Shown in pieces: positions 7,953 to 15,939 of a DNA stretch of 64,000 nt; position 1 is the first letter of the stretch; each line of letters begins with the position of its first letter. The stretch lies in assembly GCA_005888325.1 (NCBI GenBank), contig VAWU01000023.1, positions 119,098 through 183,097 on the forward strand, given 5' to 3'. The notes under the pieces are model-generated. The model ran no database searches and was not told the DNA's origin. It worked only from the letters and a program-made list of their open reading frames with translations. The translations under genes and the position numbers were made by a program. Origin of the DNA: Actinomycetota bacterium. GTDB taxonomy: Bacteria > Actinomycetota > Acidimicrobiia > Acidimicrobiales > AC-14.

Positions 7953-9314
7953 TCAATGGGCCATGTGGCGCAGCGCGTCCTCCACGCCCCGGTGGAAGGT
8001 GGGGTAGGCGAAGATCATGCGGCGCAGGTGCGCGGTCGGCACCTCCGCGTGCACGGCCAGCGCGAGCAGGCCGAGCACATCGCCCCCTGCCGGCCCGGCC
8101 GACGTGGCCCCGACGAGCACGCCGCGGCGCGCGTCCTCGACCAGCTTGATGAAGCCCTCGTTGCCGGCCTTGTGGATCCAGCCCCGGGCCGTCGACGGCA
8201 CCTTGGCCACGCCGACACGCACGTCGAGACCACGCTCGCGCGCCTGGGCCTCACTGAGGCCGACCGCGCCCACCTCGGGATCGGTGAAGGTGACGCGGGG
8301 CAGCGCCTTGTAGTCCGCCGGCGCGACGTCGCGGCCCAGGACGTCGTCGACCACGATGCCGGCCTGGTACATGGCCACGTGGGTGAACGCGCCCTTTCCG
8401 GTGATGTCGCCCACCGCCCACACGCCGGGTGCGACGCGCAGGTGGTCGTCGACCGGGAGCCAGCGGGCCGCGGGGTCCACACCGATGCTGTCGACGCCGA
8501 GTGCGCGTACGTCGGCCGTGCGTCCCGTGGCCACCAGCAGACGCTCGCCCGCGGCGCGCGACCCCCCTTCCAGCTCGACCGCGATCGTGGCGCCGTCCTC
8601 GCGCACACGCGTCACCTTGGCCGACGTGCGCACCGACACGCCCTCGCGTTCGAGCATCTCGGCGATCAGCGCGCCGGCCTCCGGCTCCTCGCCGGCGAGC
8701 AGACGGTCGAGCGCCTCGACGACGGTGACCTCGACGCCGAAGCGGTTGAAGACCTGCCCGAGCTCGACGCCGACGGCGCCGCCGCCGAGCACCACGATCG
8801 ACGCCGGCAGCTCCGCGACCTCGATGGCCTCGTGGTTCGTCCAGTAGGGCACGTCGCGTAGACCGTCGACCGGTGGGATGGACGCGTCCGTCCCGGTGGC
8901 GAGGACGATCGCGCGGCCGGCCTCCACGACGACGTCGCCGACCTCGACCCGCCCCGGCCCCACGACCCGCCCGGCACCGCGCAGGAAGCGGCCACCCTTG
9001 CCCTCGAAGCGCTCGACTGCGACCCGGTCGTCCCAGTCGTCGGTGGCCTCGTCTCGGATGCGGCGGGCCACGGGTTCCCACGAAGGTTGCACCGTCGATG
9101 TCCCGGCCATGCCGGGCACGCGGCGGGTCTCGGCCACCAGGTTGGCGGCCCGGATCATCATCTTGGAGGGGATGCACCCCCAGTAGGGGCACTCGCCACC
9201 CACGAGCCCCGAGTCGACGCCGACCACGTCGAGCCCGGCCTCGGCGAGTCGCCCCGCCACCGACTCGCCCCCCGGCCCCATGCCTATGACGACGACGTCC
9301 GCGCGCTCGCTCAT
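7953..9314 (-). CDS. FAD-dependent pyridine nucleotide-disulfide oxidoreductase (mercuric reductase/lipoamide dehydrogenase-like)
   Basis: 453 residues. The N-terminal FAD motif VVVIGMGPGGESVAGRLAEAG is followed by GGECPYWGCIPSK, with redox-active cysteines 42 and 47 spaced C-x4-C as in class I disulfide reductases. The usual GGTCLNxGC is altered to GGECPYWGC, a variant common in actinobacterial uncharacterised members. A second Rossmann motif, VVLGGGAVGVELGQVFNRFG, binds NAD(P)H; GVWAVGDITG is the second FAD motif. The C-terminal interface domain keeps HAEVPTAHLRRMIFAYPTFHRG, including the His-rich segment that activates the disulfide in relatives. The physiological substrate (quinone, disulfide, metal) is not evident. 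It is divergent from a TetR gene whose palindromic site lies in the 80-bp gap, so the regulator may control both. Confidence 0.85.
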   Translation of the reverse strand: MSERADVVVIGMGPGGESVAGRLAEAGLDVVGVDSGLVGGECPYWGCIPSKMMIRAANLVAETRRVPGMAGTSTVQPSWEPVARRIRDEATDDWDDRVAVERFEGKGGRFLRGAGRVVGPGRVEVGDVVVEAGRAIVLATGTDASIPPVDGLRDVPYWTNHEAIEVAELPASIVVLGGGAVGVELGQVFNRFGVEVTVVEALDRLLAGEEPEAGALIAEMLEREGVSVRTSAKVTRVREDGATIAVELEGGSRAAGERLLVATGRTADVRALGVDSIGVDPAARWLPVDDHLRVAPGVWAVGDITGKGAFTHVAMYQAGIVVDDVLGRDVAPADYKALPRVTFTDPEVGAVGLSEAQARERGLDVRVGVAKVPSTARGWIHKAGNEGFIKLVEDARRGVLVGATSAGPAGGDVLGLLALAVHAEVPTAHLRRMIFAYPTFHRGVEDALRHMAH

Positions 9315-9355
9315 GACCGCGGAACCTACTGGGAGCCGGTGCGTGCCCGCGAAAC

Positions 9356-9387
9356 TAGTTGCACTGAGAAGGCAACTACCTTAGGCT
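9356..9387 (+). promoter_or_regulatory. TetR promoter with overlapping palindromic operator
   Basis: An inverted repeat, TAGTTGC (9356-9362) and GCAACTA (9372-9378), 9-nt spacer, overlaps a promoter TTGCAC (9359-9364), 17-bp spacer, TAGGCT (9382-9387). The -10 ends 7 nt before the GTG at 9395, so the transcript would be leaderless. A repressor bound here would block RNA polymerase; autoregulation by the adjacent TetR protein is inferred. Confidence 0.6.
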
Positions 9388-9394
9388 GCCCCGC

Positions 9395-9997
9395 GTGGCC
9401 ACCTCGACGCTCCCGACCCGGTCGACCCAGGACGGGCGGGTCCTGCGCGGCGCGCGGAACCGGCACGCCGTGGTCGAGGCCATGCTCGCCCTCATCGAGG
9501 AGGGCGACCCGCGGCCCACCGCGAAGCGCGTCGCCGAACGCGCCGGCGTGGCCCTGCGATCCGTCTTCCACTACTTCGACGACGTCGAGTCGGTGCTGGC
9601 GGCGGCGGCCCGACTGCAGGCGCAGCGCCACTGGCACCTCGTGCAGCCGGTCGCGCCCGAGCTGCCGGTCGGCGAGCGGGTCGCGCAGGTCGTGGCCCAG
9701 CGGTCGACGCTGTTCGAGCGCATCGCGCCCGCGCGGCGCGCGGCCCTGCTCGTCGAGCACGACTCGCCCGTGATCCGCGCGTGGCTCGAGGAGGGACGGG
9801 CGACGTTGCGCCGCCAGCTGGCCGCGACGTTCGCGCCCGAGGTCGCCCGCGAGGGTCACGACCTGCTCGCGGCGCTCGAGGTGTCCGCGTCGTGGACCGC
9901 GTGGGAGGCGCTCCGCCGGCGTCAAGGTCTTTCTGTCAGCGCGGCCCGTCGGGTGCTGACGCGCATGCTCACCGCCCTGCTCGAGGAGCAATCGTGA
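9395..9997 (+). CDS. TetR family transcriptional regulator
   Basis: 200 residues. The N-terminal helix-turn-helix lies at about 25-75 (AVVEAMLALIEEGDPRPTAK, then RVAERAGVALRSVFHYFDD), with the family hallmark FHYFDDVESVL. The alpha-helical ligand-binding domain follows and is too variable for ligand prediction. The GTG at 9395 sits behind a good leaderless promoter. It overlaps the haloalkane-dehalogenase-like gene by 4 bp (GTGA), so regulator and enzyme are one operon, and it is divergent from a flavin oxidoreductase. Likely role: ligand-relieved repressor of both. The ligand may be the hydrolase substrate (inference). Confidence 0.9.
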   Translation: MATSTLPTRSTQDGRVLRGARNRHAVVEAMLALIEEGDPRPTAKRVAERAGVALRSVFHYFDDVESVLAAAARLQAQRHWHLVQPVAPELPVGERVAQVVAQRSTLFERIAPARRAALLVEHDSPVIRAWLEEGRATLRRQLAATFAPEVAREGHDLLAALEVSASWTAWEALRRRQGLSVSAARRVLTRMLTALLEEQS

Positions 9998-10899
9998 ACG
10001 CACTCCGCACACCCGACGCGCGCTTCGCCGCGCTGCCCGATTTTCCCTTCGCCCCGCACTACGTGGAGGTCGACGATGGTGAAGGCGGGCGCCTCCGCGT
10101 CCACCACCTCGACGAGGGCCGGCCCGACGCTCCCGCCGTCCTGCTCATGCACGGCGAGCCGTCGTGGTGCTACCTCTACCGCAAGATGATCCCGCTGCTC
10201 GTCGACGCGGGCCTCCGCGCCGTCGCCCCCGACCTCGTCGGCTTCGGTCGCTCCGACAAGCCCGACGCGCAGGACGACTACACCTATGCCCGGCACGTCG
10301 AGTGGATGCGCGCGGCCCTGTTCGACCAGCTCGACCTGCGCGACCTCACCCTCGTCGGGCAGGACTGGGGCGGCCTCATCGGGCTGCGACTGGTGGCCGA
10401 GAACCCCGATCGCTTCGCGCGGGTGGTCGCCGCGAACACCGGGCTGCCCACGGGCGACCAGAAGATGAGCGATGCCTTTCTCGCGTGGCAGCGGTACTCG
10501 CAGGAGACACCGGTGTTCCACGTCGGCGGCATCGTGAAGGGGGGCTGCACGACCAAACTGACGCCAGAGGTGGTCGCGGCGTACGACGCGCCCTTCCCCG
10601 ACGACTCGTTCACCGCGGGTGCGCGCCGCTTTCCGATGCTCGTGCCGACCTCGCCCGACGACCCCGCGGCGCAGGCCAACCGCGAGGCGTGGACCGCGCT
10701 CACCGCGTGGGAGAAGCCGCTGCTCACCGCGTTCTCCGACAGGGATCCCGTCACCGCCGGCTTCGACCGCGTGCTGCGCGGCGCGGTGCCGGGAGCCGCG
10801 GGCCAGCGCCACACCGTCATCGAGGGCGCCGGCCACTTCCTGCAGGAGGACAAGGGCGAGGAGCTCGCCCGCGTCGTCGTCGACTTCGTCACGGCCTGA
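9994..10899 (+). CDS. Haloalkane dehalogenase-like alpha/beta hydrolase
   Basis: 301 residues from the GTG at 9994, which overlaps the TetR stop. The alpha/beta-hydrolase landmarks fit haloalkane dehalogenase subfamily I: oxyanion segment HGEPSWCYLYRKM, and nucleophile elbow GQDWGG with Asp124 followed by Trp125, the same positions as in the classical Xanthobacter enzyme. Later come the acid segment SDRDPVTAG and the base AGHFLQED. Asp as nucleophile plus the halide-binding Trp supports C-halogen hydrolysis to alcohol and halide; related epoxide or ester hydrolases are possible. It acts in the cytoplasm, with no signal peptide. Linked control by the upstream TetR protein suggests induction by an organohalide or similar xenobiotic. 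Confidence 0.82.
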   Translation: MNALRTPDARFAALPDFPFAPHYVEVDDGEGGRLRVHHLDEGRPDAPAVLLMHGEPSWCYLYRKMIPLLVDAGLRAVAPDLVGFGRSDKPDAQDDYTYARHVEWMRAALFDQLDLRDLTLVGQDWGGLIGLRLVAENPDRFARVVAANTGLPTGDQKMSDAFLAWQRYSQETPVFHVGGIVKGGCTTKLTPEVVAAYDAPFPDDSFTAGARRFPMLVPTSPDDPAAQANREAWTALTAWEKPLLTAFSDRDPVTAGFDRVLRGAVPGAAGQRHTVIEGAGHFLQEDKGEELARVVVDFVTA

Positions 10900-10914
10900 C
10901 CCGAGGGCAACCGC

Positions 10915-10920
10915 TACGGT
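10915..10920 (+). promoter_or_regulatory. Candidate -10 (TACGGT) upstream of 10927
   Basis: TACGGT ends 6 nt before the GTG at 10927, the same spacing as other leaderless candidates in this window. No convincing -35 is seen. Confidence 0.35.
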
Positions 10921-10926
10921 GCGGCC

Positions 10927-11727
10927 GTGCACGACTCCGTGGAGAACCTGGGACGCACGTGGACGTCGATCGAAGCGCTCTGCGCGTCGCTGTCCGAGGA
11001 GCAGTGGAAGCGACCGACCGCGCTTCCCGGGTGGAGCGTGCAGGACAACCTCTCGCACCTCGTCGATTACGAGTCGCGCGCCCTCGGTCGACCGGGGCCC
11101 GACCACACGCCGCCCGACCTCGGCCACACCCGCAACGCCATCGGGCGGTCGAACGAGGTCGGTGTCGACTACCGCCGGCGGTGGACGGGCGAGCAGGTGC
11201 TCGCCGAGTTCCGCGAGGTGACAACCGCCCGCCTCGCCCAACTGCGGTCACTCACCGACGACGACATGGCCCGACCGGTCGACACCCCGGCCGGGCCGGG
11301 CACGGTGGCCGACATGCTCACGCTGCGGGTGATGGACACGTGGACGCACGAGCAGGACATCCGCACCGCGCTCCGACGTCCCGGCCACCTCGAGGGGCCC
11401 GTCGTCGACCAGTCGCTCGCCCACTTCACCGGCTTCCTGCCCTATCTGGTCGGCAAGCGGGCCGGCGCGCCCGACGGCGCCCGCGTCGTCGTCGAGATCG
11501 CGGGCCACGACCCGATCGCGATCGAGGTGGTCGACCGGCGGGCGCGCCGCACGGACACGGTCCCGCCCGATCCCGACGTCACCGTGCGGACCGACGTCGC
11601 CACGTTCGCCGCGCTCGTCAACGGCCGCGTGGACGCGTCCGACGCGGGGCTCGACGAGCACATCGAGATCATCGGTGACCAGTTGCTGGGCCGGGCCATC
11701 GTCGACAACCTCACGGTGATGGTCTGA
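10927..11727 (+). CDS. Maleylpyruvate isomerase family mycothiol-dependent (DinB-like) protein
   Basis: 266 residues. The N-terminal DinB/MDMPI four-helix fold is recognisable from LSEEQWKRPTALPGWSVQDNLSHLVDYE, with the metal-binding His in SHLVDYE, and a second His motif in MDTWTHEQDIRTALRRP. Members bind a divalent metal and use mycothiol or another thiol cofactor; many are uncharacterised. The C-terminal half (residues 170-266) resembles the SCP-like tail common to actinobacterial members (VDRRARRTD, VTVRTDVATFAALVNGR). Its 3' end overlaps the pyrophosphatase gene on the opposite strand by 17 bp. The specific reaction is unknown. Confidence 0.75.
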   Translation: MHDSVENLGRTWTSIEALCASLSEEQWKRPTALPGWSVQDNLSHLVDYESRALGRPGPDHTPPDLGHTRNAIGRSNEVGVDYRRRWTGEQVLAEFREVTTARLAQLRSLTDDDMARPVDTPAGPGTVADMLTLRVMDTWTHEQDIRTALRRPGHLEGPVVDQSLAHFTGFLPYLVGKRAGAPDGARVVVEIAGHDPIAIEVVDRRARRTDTVPPDPDVTVRTDVATFAALVNGRVDASDAGLDEHIEIIGDQLLGRAIVDNLTVMV

Positions 11728-12238
11728 CCTCGCCGAACTGACGGCGGGCCTCGGCGATCGCACGCCGGGCGTCGTCGACGCCACCCCAACCTCGCGTCAC
11801 CGAGCGACCGCCCGGCTCGAGGTCCTTGTAGATCGCGAAGAAGTGCTCGATCTCGAACCGCAACGCGGGATCGAGCCCGTCGATCGACGCGAGCGACCCG
11901 AAGGTCGGGTCGTTCACCGGTACGCAGACGATCTTGGCGTCGTCGCCCTTCTCGTCCTCCATCCAGAACACACCGATGGCCCGGGCCCGGATGCGACACC
12001 CCGGGAACGTTGGCTCCGTCAGCAGCACGAGCGCGTCGAGCGGGTCGCCGTCGTCGGCCAGGGTGTTGGGGAAGTAGCCGTAGTCGGTGGGGTAGCGGGT
12101 GGCGGTGAAGAGTCGGCGGTCGAGGAAGATCTCGCCGGTCTCGTGGTCGGCCTCATACTTGTTGCGGCTCCCGGCGGGGATCTCCACCACCACGACATCC
12201 CAGTCGGTGCTCTCGGCTTCGCCTCGGTGCTCGCTCAC
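11711..12238 (-). CDS. ppa: Inorganic pyrophosphatase
   Basis: 175 residues, soluble family I enzyme hydrolysing pyrophosphate to orthophosphate in the cytoplasm and so driving biosynthetic reactions. Diagnostic segments are VEIPAGSRNKYEADHETG, YPTDYGYFPNTL and the metal site ADDGDPLDALV (Asp63, Asp65, Asp68), then KGDDAKIVCVP and HFFAIYKDLEPG. The GTG at 12238 adds about 12 residues (MSEHRGEAESTD) before the usual N-terminus; a later GTG in the VVVV stretch is an alternative start. The 5' end resembles the TGAGCGAGCACCG elements found elsewhere in the window. The preceding cyclase gene runs 86 bp into this one in another frame. Confidence 0.95.
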   Translation of the reverse strand: MSEHRGEAESTDWDVVVVEIPAGSRNKYEADHETGEIFLDRRLFTATRYPTDYGYFPNTLADDGDPLDALVLLTEPTFPGCRIRARAIGVFWMEDEKGDDAKIVCVPVNDPTFGSLASIDGLDPALRFEIEHFFAIYKDLEPGGRSVTRGWGGVDDARRAIAEARRQFGEVRPSP

Positions 12239-15200
12239 GGCGTTCAGCCCCGGCTCGGCACGCGACCGCTTCCTGCAGCGCGCGGGCGGCGGCCTCGTTG
12301 CCGAGCCGGGCGCGCGCGCGGAGCACGAGCACGTGTGCGAGGCCGCCCGACACCGCGGGCGCGGTCTCCAGCAGGCGCACGGCTTCGTCGCGGTCGCCGT
12401 CGACGACGAACGCCACCTCGGCCAGCAGGGCCCGGCCGGCGGCTTCCGCGAGCGGCGCGTGCAGTGTCGTGGCCGCGGAGACGACCCACTGCGCGCTCGC
12501 CCGCGCCTCCGCGTGGCGACCCAGGACGATCAGCGCGAGGGCGGTGCCGAACCCGCCGATCAGGCCCTCGAGCGCGCTCTGGCTGGCCCGGCGCTCGACC
12601 GCCTGCATGGCCCGGGAGATGCCGTCCTCCCGGCCCTCGAAGATGAGCTCCTCGCCGATCAGGTACGCGCAGATCTGCGAGACCGGGTCGACGGATCGTT
12701 CGTCGACCTCGGGCGCGTCGCCGGGTTCGCCGCGGGCGCGTGCGGACGAGAACGCAGCCACTTGCACGAGCGCGGCCGAGGGAGGCTCGGTGACCGTGAG
12801 CGAGTGGGCCGCCGTCGCGAGCCGGCAGGCGTCGTCGGCGCGGCCCTGGAGGCGAGCCAGGTTGGCGCCCATCCCGAGCCCGTGGGTCTCGAGCTCGTGC
12901 ATGCCGAGGTCGCGCGCGGTCTCGACCAGCCGGTCGAGGTAGTAGCGCAGCTCGGCCGTGTCGTCCGGTCCTCCGAGCCGCGACCGCATGAAGTGGTGCC
13001 ACGACAGTGTGTTGTACGAGTTGACCTGGGCGGTGCGGTCGCCCACCTCCTCGGCGCGCTGCAACGACTCGGTGACCCATTCGTGCGCGTGCGGGTCATC
13101 GGGGCAGACGAGCGCGAGGAATCGGTAGGCCGCCATCTGGCCGTCCCGCTCACCGGCCTCGCGGAACACCTCGAGGCTCTCGCGGAGCGAGGCGTCCGAC
13201 TCGTGGTTGCGGCCCATGAAGAAGAGCGCGACGCCGCGGTTCGCGAGGGCCCAGCCGTACTTGGCGGTCTCACCCAGCGCCGACCACCGGCGAGCCGCCT
13301 CCTCCAGGCCCGGGAGCCCGGCCGCCGGGTCGCGGAAGGTCAACGCGACTGCGCCCATGTGGATCTTCTCCGCCACCAGCCGGGGATCGGCGGCGTCGTC
13401 GGGGACGAGCTCGAGCACCTCCCACAGCTCCTCGACGCGCTGTTGCTCGTTGAGGGTGCGGGCCAGGCGCAGCAGGTGGCGCGGCTCGCGGTACCCCAAC
13501 TCGATCGCCCGTTGGACGAGCTGCACGCCGTCGTTGAGGCGGAAGGCGTCGATCAGCTGGAGCCCGGCGGCGGCCGCCGCGTCGGCGGCCTCGACGCGCA
13601 GCGCGTCGTCATCGGGCAGATACGCCGCGGCCCGCTCGAGGTGCCGGGCGCGGTCGATCGGCGCGGACGAGACGGTGGCGGCGCGGCGGTGGCTCTCGCC
13701 GCGCACGTGGCGGGGGAGGGTCTCGTACGCGACTTCCTGCAGGAGCGGGTCGGCGACCTCGTAGCAGGTGCGCCCGTCGCGTTGGGACCGATGTACGAGA
13801 CCGGCGGTGACGAGGCCGTGCAACGCCTCGGACGCGTCGCCTTCGAAGAGCGCCGCCATCTCCTGCTCGCCCACCGCGTCGCCGAGCACGGCGACCTGTT
13901 GCAGTGCGATCTTCTGGGTGGTCGGTAGCGCGTCGAGACGCGCGGCCACGATCGCGTGCAGCGTCGGTGGGAGGGTGAGCCCGCCGACGAGGCCGTACTC
14001 CTCCCCCCGCTTCACCAGCCCGCCCTGGTCGCTCACCATGCGCACGAGCTCGCGCACGGCGAGCGGGTTGCCTCCGGCCTGGCGCGCCAACGACGCCGCC
14101 GCCTCGCGATCGAGCGGTGCGTCGGGCAGGAGCGCGTCGGCGAGGGCGATGGCATCGGATGGCGCGATGGGACCGAGGCGCACCGTGGTCGCGGCGGGGA
14201 AGCGCGCGAGCCATTCGTTGGGCTCGGGCCGGCCCACGAGCACGAGCAGCACCGGCACCTCGATGCCGCGCTTGAACATCTCGCCGAGCAGGTCGAGCAC
14301 CTTGTCGCCCGACCGGTGGATGTCGTCGATCACGACGAGCAGCGGCCGGTCGGCCGCCTTGGCCTCCACGAGGCGGCGGAACGCCCACGCCTGCTCCTTC
14401 TGGAAGGCCGCGGGGTCGATGCCGCGCAACGACGGGTGCAGCTCGCCCGCGATCGAACGGACGCGGGAGTCGACCTCGGTGTCGCCCATCGGGCCGAGCT
14501 GGCGGACGATCTCGGCCGCCACCCGCAAGCCGCCGAGCCTGCCGTAGGCGGGGTACACGGCCCGGACCACCATCGCCGTGTCGGCCACCTCCTCGGCCAG
14601 CTCGTCGACGAGCCGGGTGGTGCCGACGCCTGCTTCGCCGCAGAGGAGCACGATCGACGCGCGGCCGTTGCGAACGGTGTTGCGCCACTGGGCGCGGAGG
14701 AACGCCAGCTCGTCGTCGCGCCCGACGAGCGGCGGACGGTCGGGCCTCGCCGCGCTCGCGCCCGAGACGCGCACCGACGTCGCTTCCCGCACCTCGACGG
14801 GATCACGCTTGCCCTTCAGCACCACGGGCTGCCGCTCGCGGTACACGACGCGGTCGCCGGTGAGCTCGGCGGTGAGCCGTCCGACCAGCACCTCACCGGG
14901 CGCGGCCGCCTTCTCGAGCCGGGCGGCGACGTTGACGGTGTCGCCGATCACCGTGAGGTCACCGTCGCGGCCGACCGAGGTGACCATCACCGGACCGCTG
15001 TTCACGCCGATGGAGACGGCGAGGTCGCCCCCGAGCTGACGCATGCTCAACGCGGCGGTGACGGCGCGCTCCGCGTCGTCCTCGTGCGCCTGCGGCACGC
15101 CGAAGACGGCCATGAGCGAGTCGCCTGTGTACTTGTCGACGAGGCCGCCGTGCTCGTCGACCTCCTCGGCCATGCGCCGGAAGGCGGCGTCGACCGTGCG

Positions 15201-15485
15201 CGCCACCGCCTCGGGATCGCTGCGCTCGCTCCGCGACGTGAAGCCGACGACGTCGGCGAACAGCACCGTGGCGAGCTTGCGCTCGTCGGCTGCGGGGCGA
15301 GCGGGCTCGGCCGCGGGTGCCGCAGCCGCCGAGAGAGCCGCGCCGCACTGCCCGCAGAACCGGTGCTCGGCGGGGTTGGCGGCTCCGCACGACGCGCACG
15401 AGACGGCGAGGAGCGGGATCCCGCACGCGCCGCAGAAGCGCGATGTGTCGAGGTTCTCGGCTCCGCACGAGGGGCACGACGGCAT
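12153..15485 (-). CDS. Class III adenylate/guanylate cyclase fused to AAA-type ATPase and TPR-like repeats
   Basis: About 1110 residues from the ATG at 15485, placed just before the first zinc ribbon; the open frame allows starts at 15503 and 15536. Order: two zinc ribbons (CPSCGAEN..FCGACG and CASCGAAN..FCGQCG), class III cyclase domain at about 70-240 (ATVLFADVVGFT, KYTGDSLMAVFG, VIGDTVNVAARL, which give metal Asp, substrate Lys/Asp and the Asn/Arg pair), then a signalling ATPase with P-loop-like LCGEAGVGTTRLVDEL and Walker B LLVVIDDIHRSGDKVLDLL, then a long helical TPR-like region. The P-loop reads GVGTT rather than GKT/S, so ATP binding may be weakened. The cyclase looks active. Likely a cytoplasmic sensor making cAMP. 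The C-terminus overlaps ppa by 86 bp. Confidence 0.88.
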   Translation of the reverse strand: MPSCPSCGAENLDTSRFCGACGIPLLAVSCASCGAANPAEHRFCGQCGAALSAAAAPAAEPARPAADERKLATVLFADVVGFTSRSERSDPEAVARTVDAAFRRMAEEVDEHGGLVDKYTGDSLMAVFGVPQAHEDDAERAVTAALSMRQLGGDLAVSIGVNSGPVMVTSVGRDGDLTVIGDTVNVAARLEKAAAPGEVLVGRLTAELTGDRVVYRERQPVVLKGKRDPVEVREATSVRVSGASAARPDRPPLVGRDDELAFLRAQWRNTVRNGRASIVLLCGEAGVGTTRLVDELAEEVADTAMVVRAVYPAYGRLGGLRVAAEIVRQLGPMGDTEVDSRVRSIAGELHPSLRGIDPAAFQKEQAWAFRRLVEAKAADRPLLVVIDDIHRSGDKVLDLLGEMFKRGIEVPVLLVLVGRPEPNEWLARFPAATTVRLGPIAPSDAIALADALLPDAPLDREAAASLARQAGGNPLAVRELVRMVSDQGGLVKRGEEYGLVGGLTLPPTLHAIVAARLDALPTTQKIALQQVAVLGDAVGEQEMAALFEGDASEALHGLVTAGLVHRSQRDGRTCYEVADPLLQEVAYETLPRHVRGESHRRAATVSSAPIDRARHLERAAAYLPDDDALRVEAADAAAAAGLQLIDAFRLNDGVQLVQRAIELGYREPRHLLRLARTLNEQQRVEELWEVLELVPDDAADPRLVAEKIHMGAVALTFRDPAAGLPGLEEAARRWSALGETAKYGWALANRGVALFFMGRNHESDASLRESLEVFREAGERDGQMAAYRFLALVCPDDPHAHEWVTESLQRAEEVGDRTAQVNSYNTLSWHHFMRSRLGGPDDTAELRYYLDRLVETARDLGMHELETHGLGMGANLARLQGRADDACRLATAAHSLTVTEPPSAALVQVAAFSSARARGEPGDAPEVDERSVDPVSQICAYLIGEELIFEGREDGISRAMQAVERRASQSALEGLIGGFGTALALIVLGRHAEARASAQWVVSAATTLHAPLAEAAGRALLAEVAFVVDGDRDEAVRLLETAPAVSGGLAHVLVLRARARLGNEAAARALQEAVACRAGAERRERAPRRSREHRLGCRGGGDPRREPQQV

Positions 15486-15522
15486 GCGCCCATTCTCGCC
15501 CATGCGATCGCCCTCGGCTCCC

Positions 15523-15536
15523 GTGACCTGGGTCAC
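15523..15536. promoter_or_regulatory. Short palindrome GTGACC-TG-GGTCAC between divergent genes
   Basis: Six-base perfect arms separated by TG lie between the cyclase gene and the Liv operon. It could be an operator for either side. No regulator is identified. Confidence 0.3.
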
Positions 15537-15642
15537 CGGGGCGCGCCCTTGCTATTGTCGCTCGGCTGGCTGACCCCGACGGCTGACCCATGACGAGAGG
15601 TGGGGGGCGACGACGATCGGTCAAAAGCTCCGGCGTGCGAGC

Positions 15643-15939
15643 GTGTTGTTGTCTCTGCTCTGGGTGCTCCTCGTCGTTCCCATCGCCGTTCTCGCCGGCC
15701 CTGCCTCCGCCGCGGTCGGCCCGGCCGCGACGTCGTCGAGCCGCGCCGTCGCGACGACCCACCACCGCGCACCGCCCCCCGCCTTCTGGTTCACGGCTGC
15801 CGGGGTGGTGGCCCTCATCGTGGCCGGGGCGGTCGCGCTCGGAGCCCAGGGCGATCCTCAGCCGCCACGCCAGGGCAGCGTGCTGAAAGCCCTCGAACGC
15901 CGGTCCGATCCCAACTCGCCCCCGGAGGACAACTCGTGA
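15643..15939 (+). CDS. Small secreted or membrane protein at the head of the Liv operon; start uncertain
   Basis: 98 residues from the GTG at 15643. The N-terminus is a hydrophobic signal-like stretch ending GPASAAVG. A second membrane segment (FWFTAAGVVALIVAGAVALG) lies at about 48-67, followed by a polar tail. The stop overlaps the start of the binding-protein gene by 4 bp (GTGA), so the reading frame is very likely real and translationally coupled. The GTG start lacks a ribosome site. In the same frame, GGTGGGGGG (15599-15607) precedes an ATC codon at 15616, and ATC would give a proper signal-peptide n-region (IGQKLRRAS). No known family is recognised; it may be an accessory protein of the transporter. 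Confidence 0.55.
   Translation: MLLSLLWVLLVVPIAVLAGPASAAVGPAATSSSRAVATTHHRAPPPAFWFTAAGVVALIVAGAVALGAQGDPQPPRQGSVLKALERRSDPNSPPEDNS

Noticed and set aside
10164..11678. A 504-codon plus-strand frame spanning the dehalogenase and maleylpyruvate-isomerase genes
   Set aside because: It runs across two genuine genes in another frame and reads as Arg/Pro/Gly-rich text.
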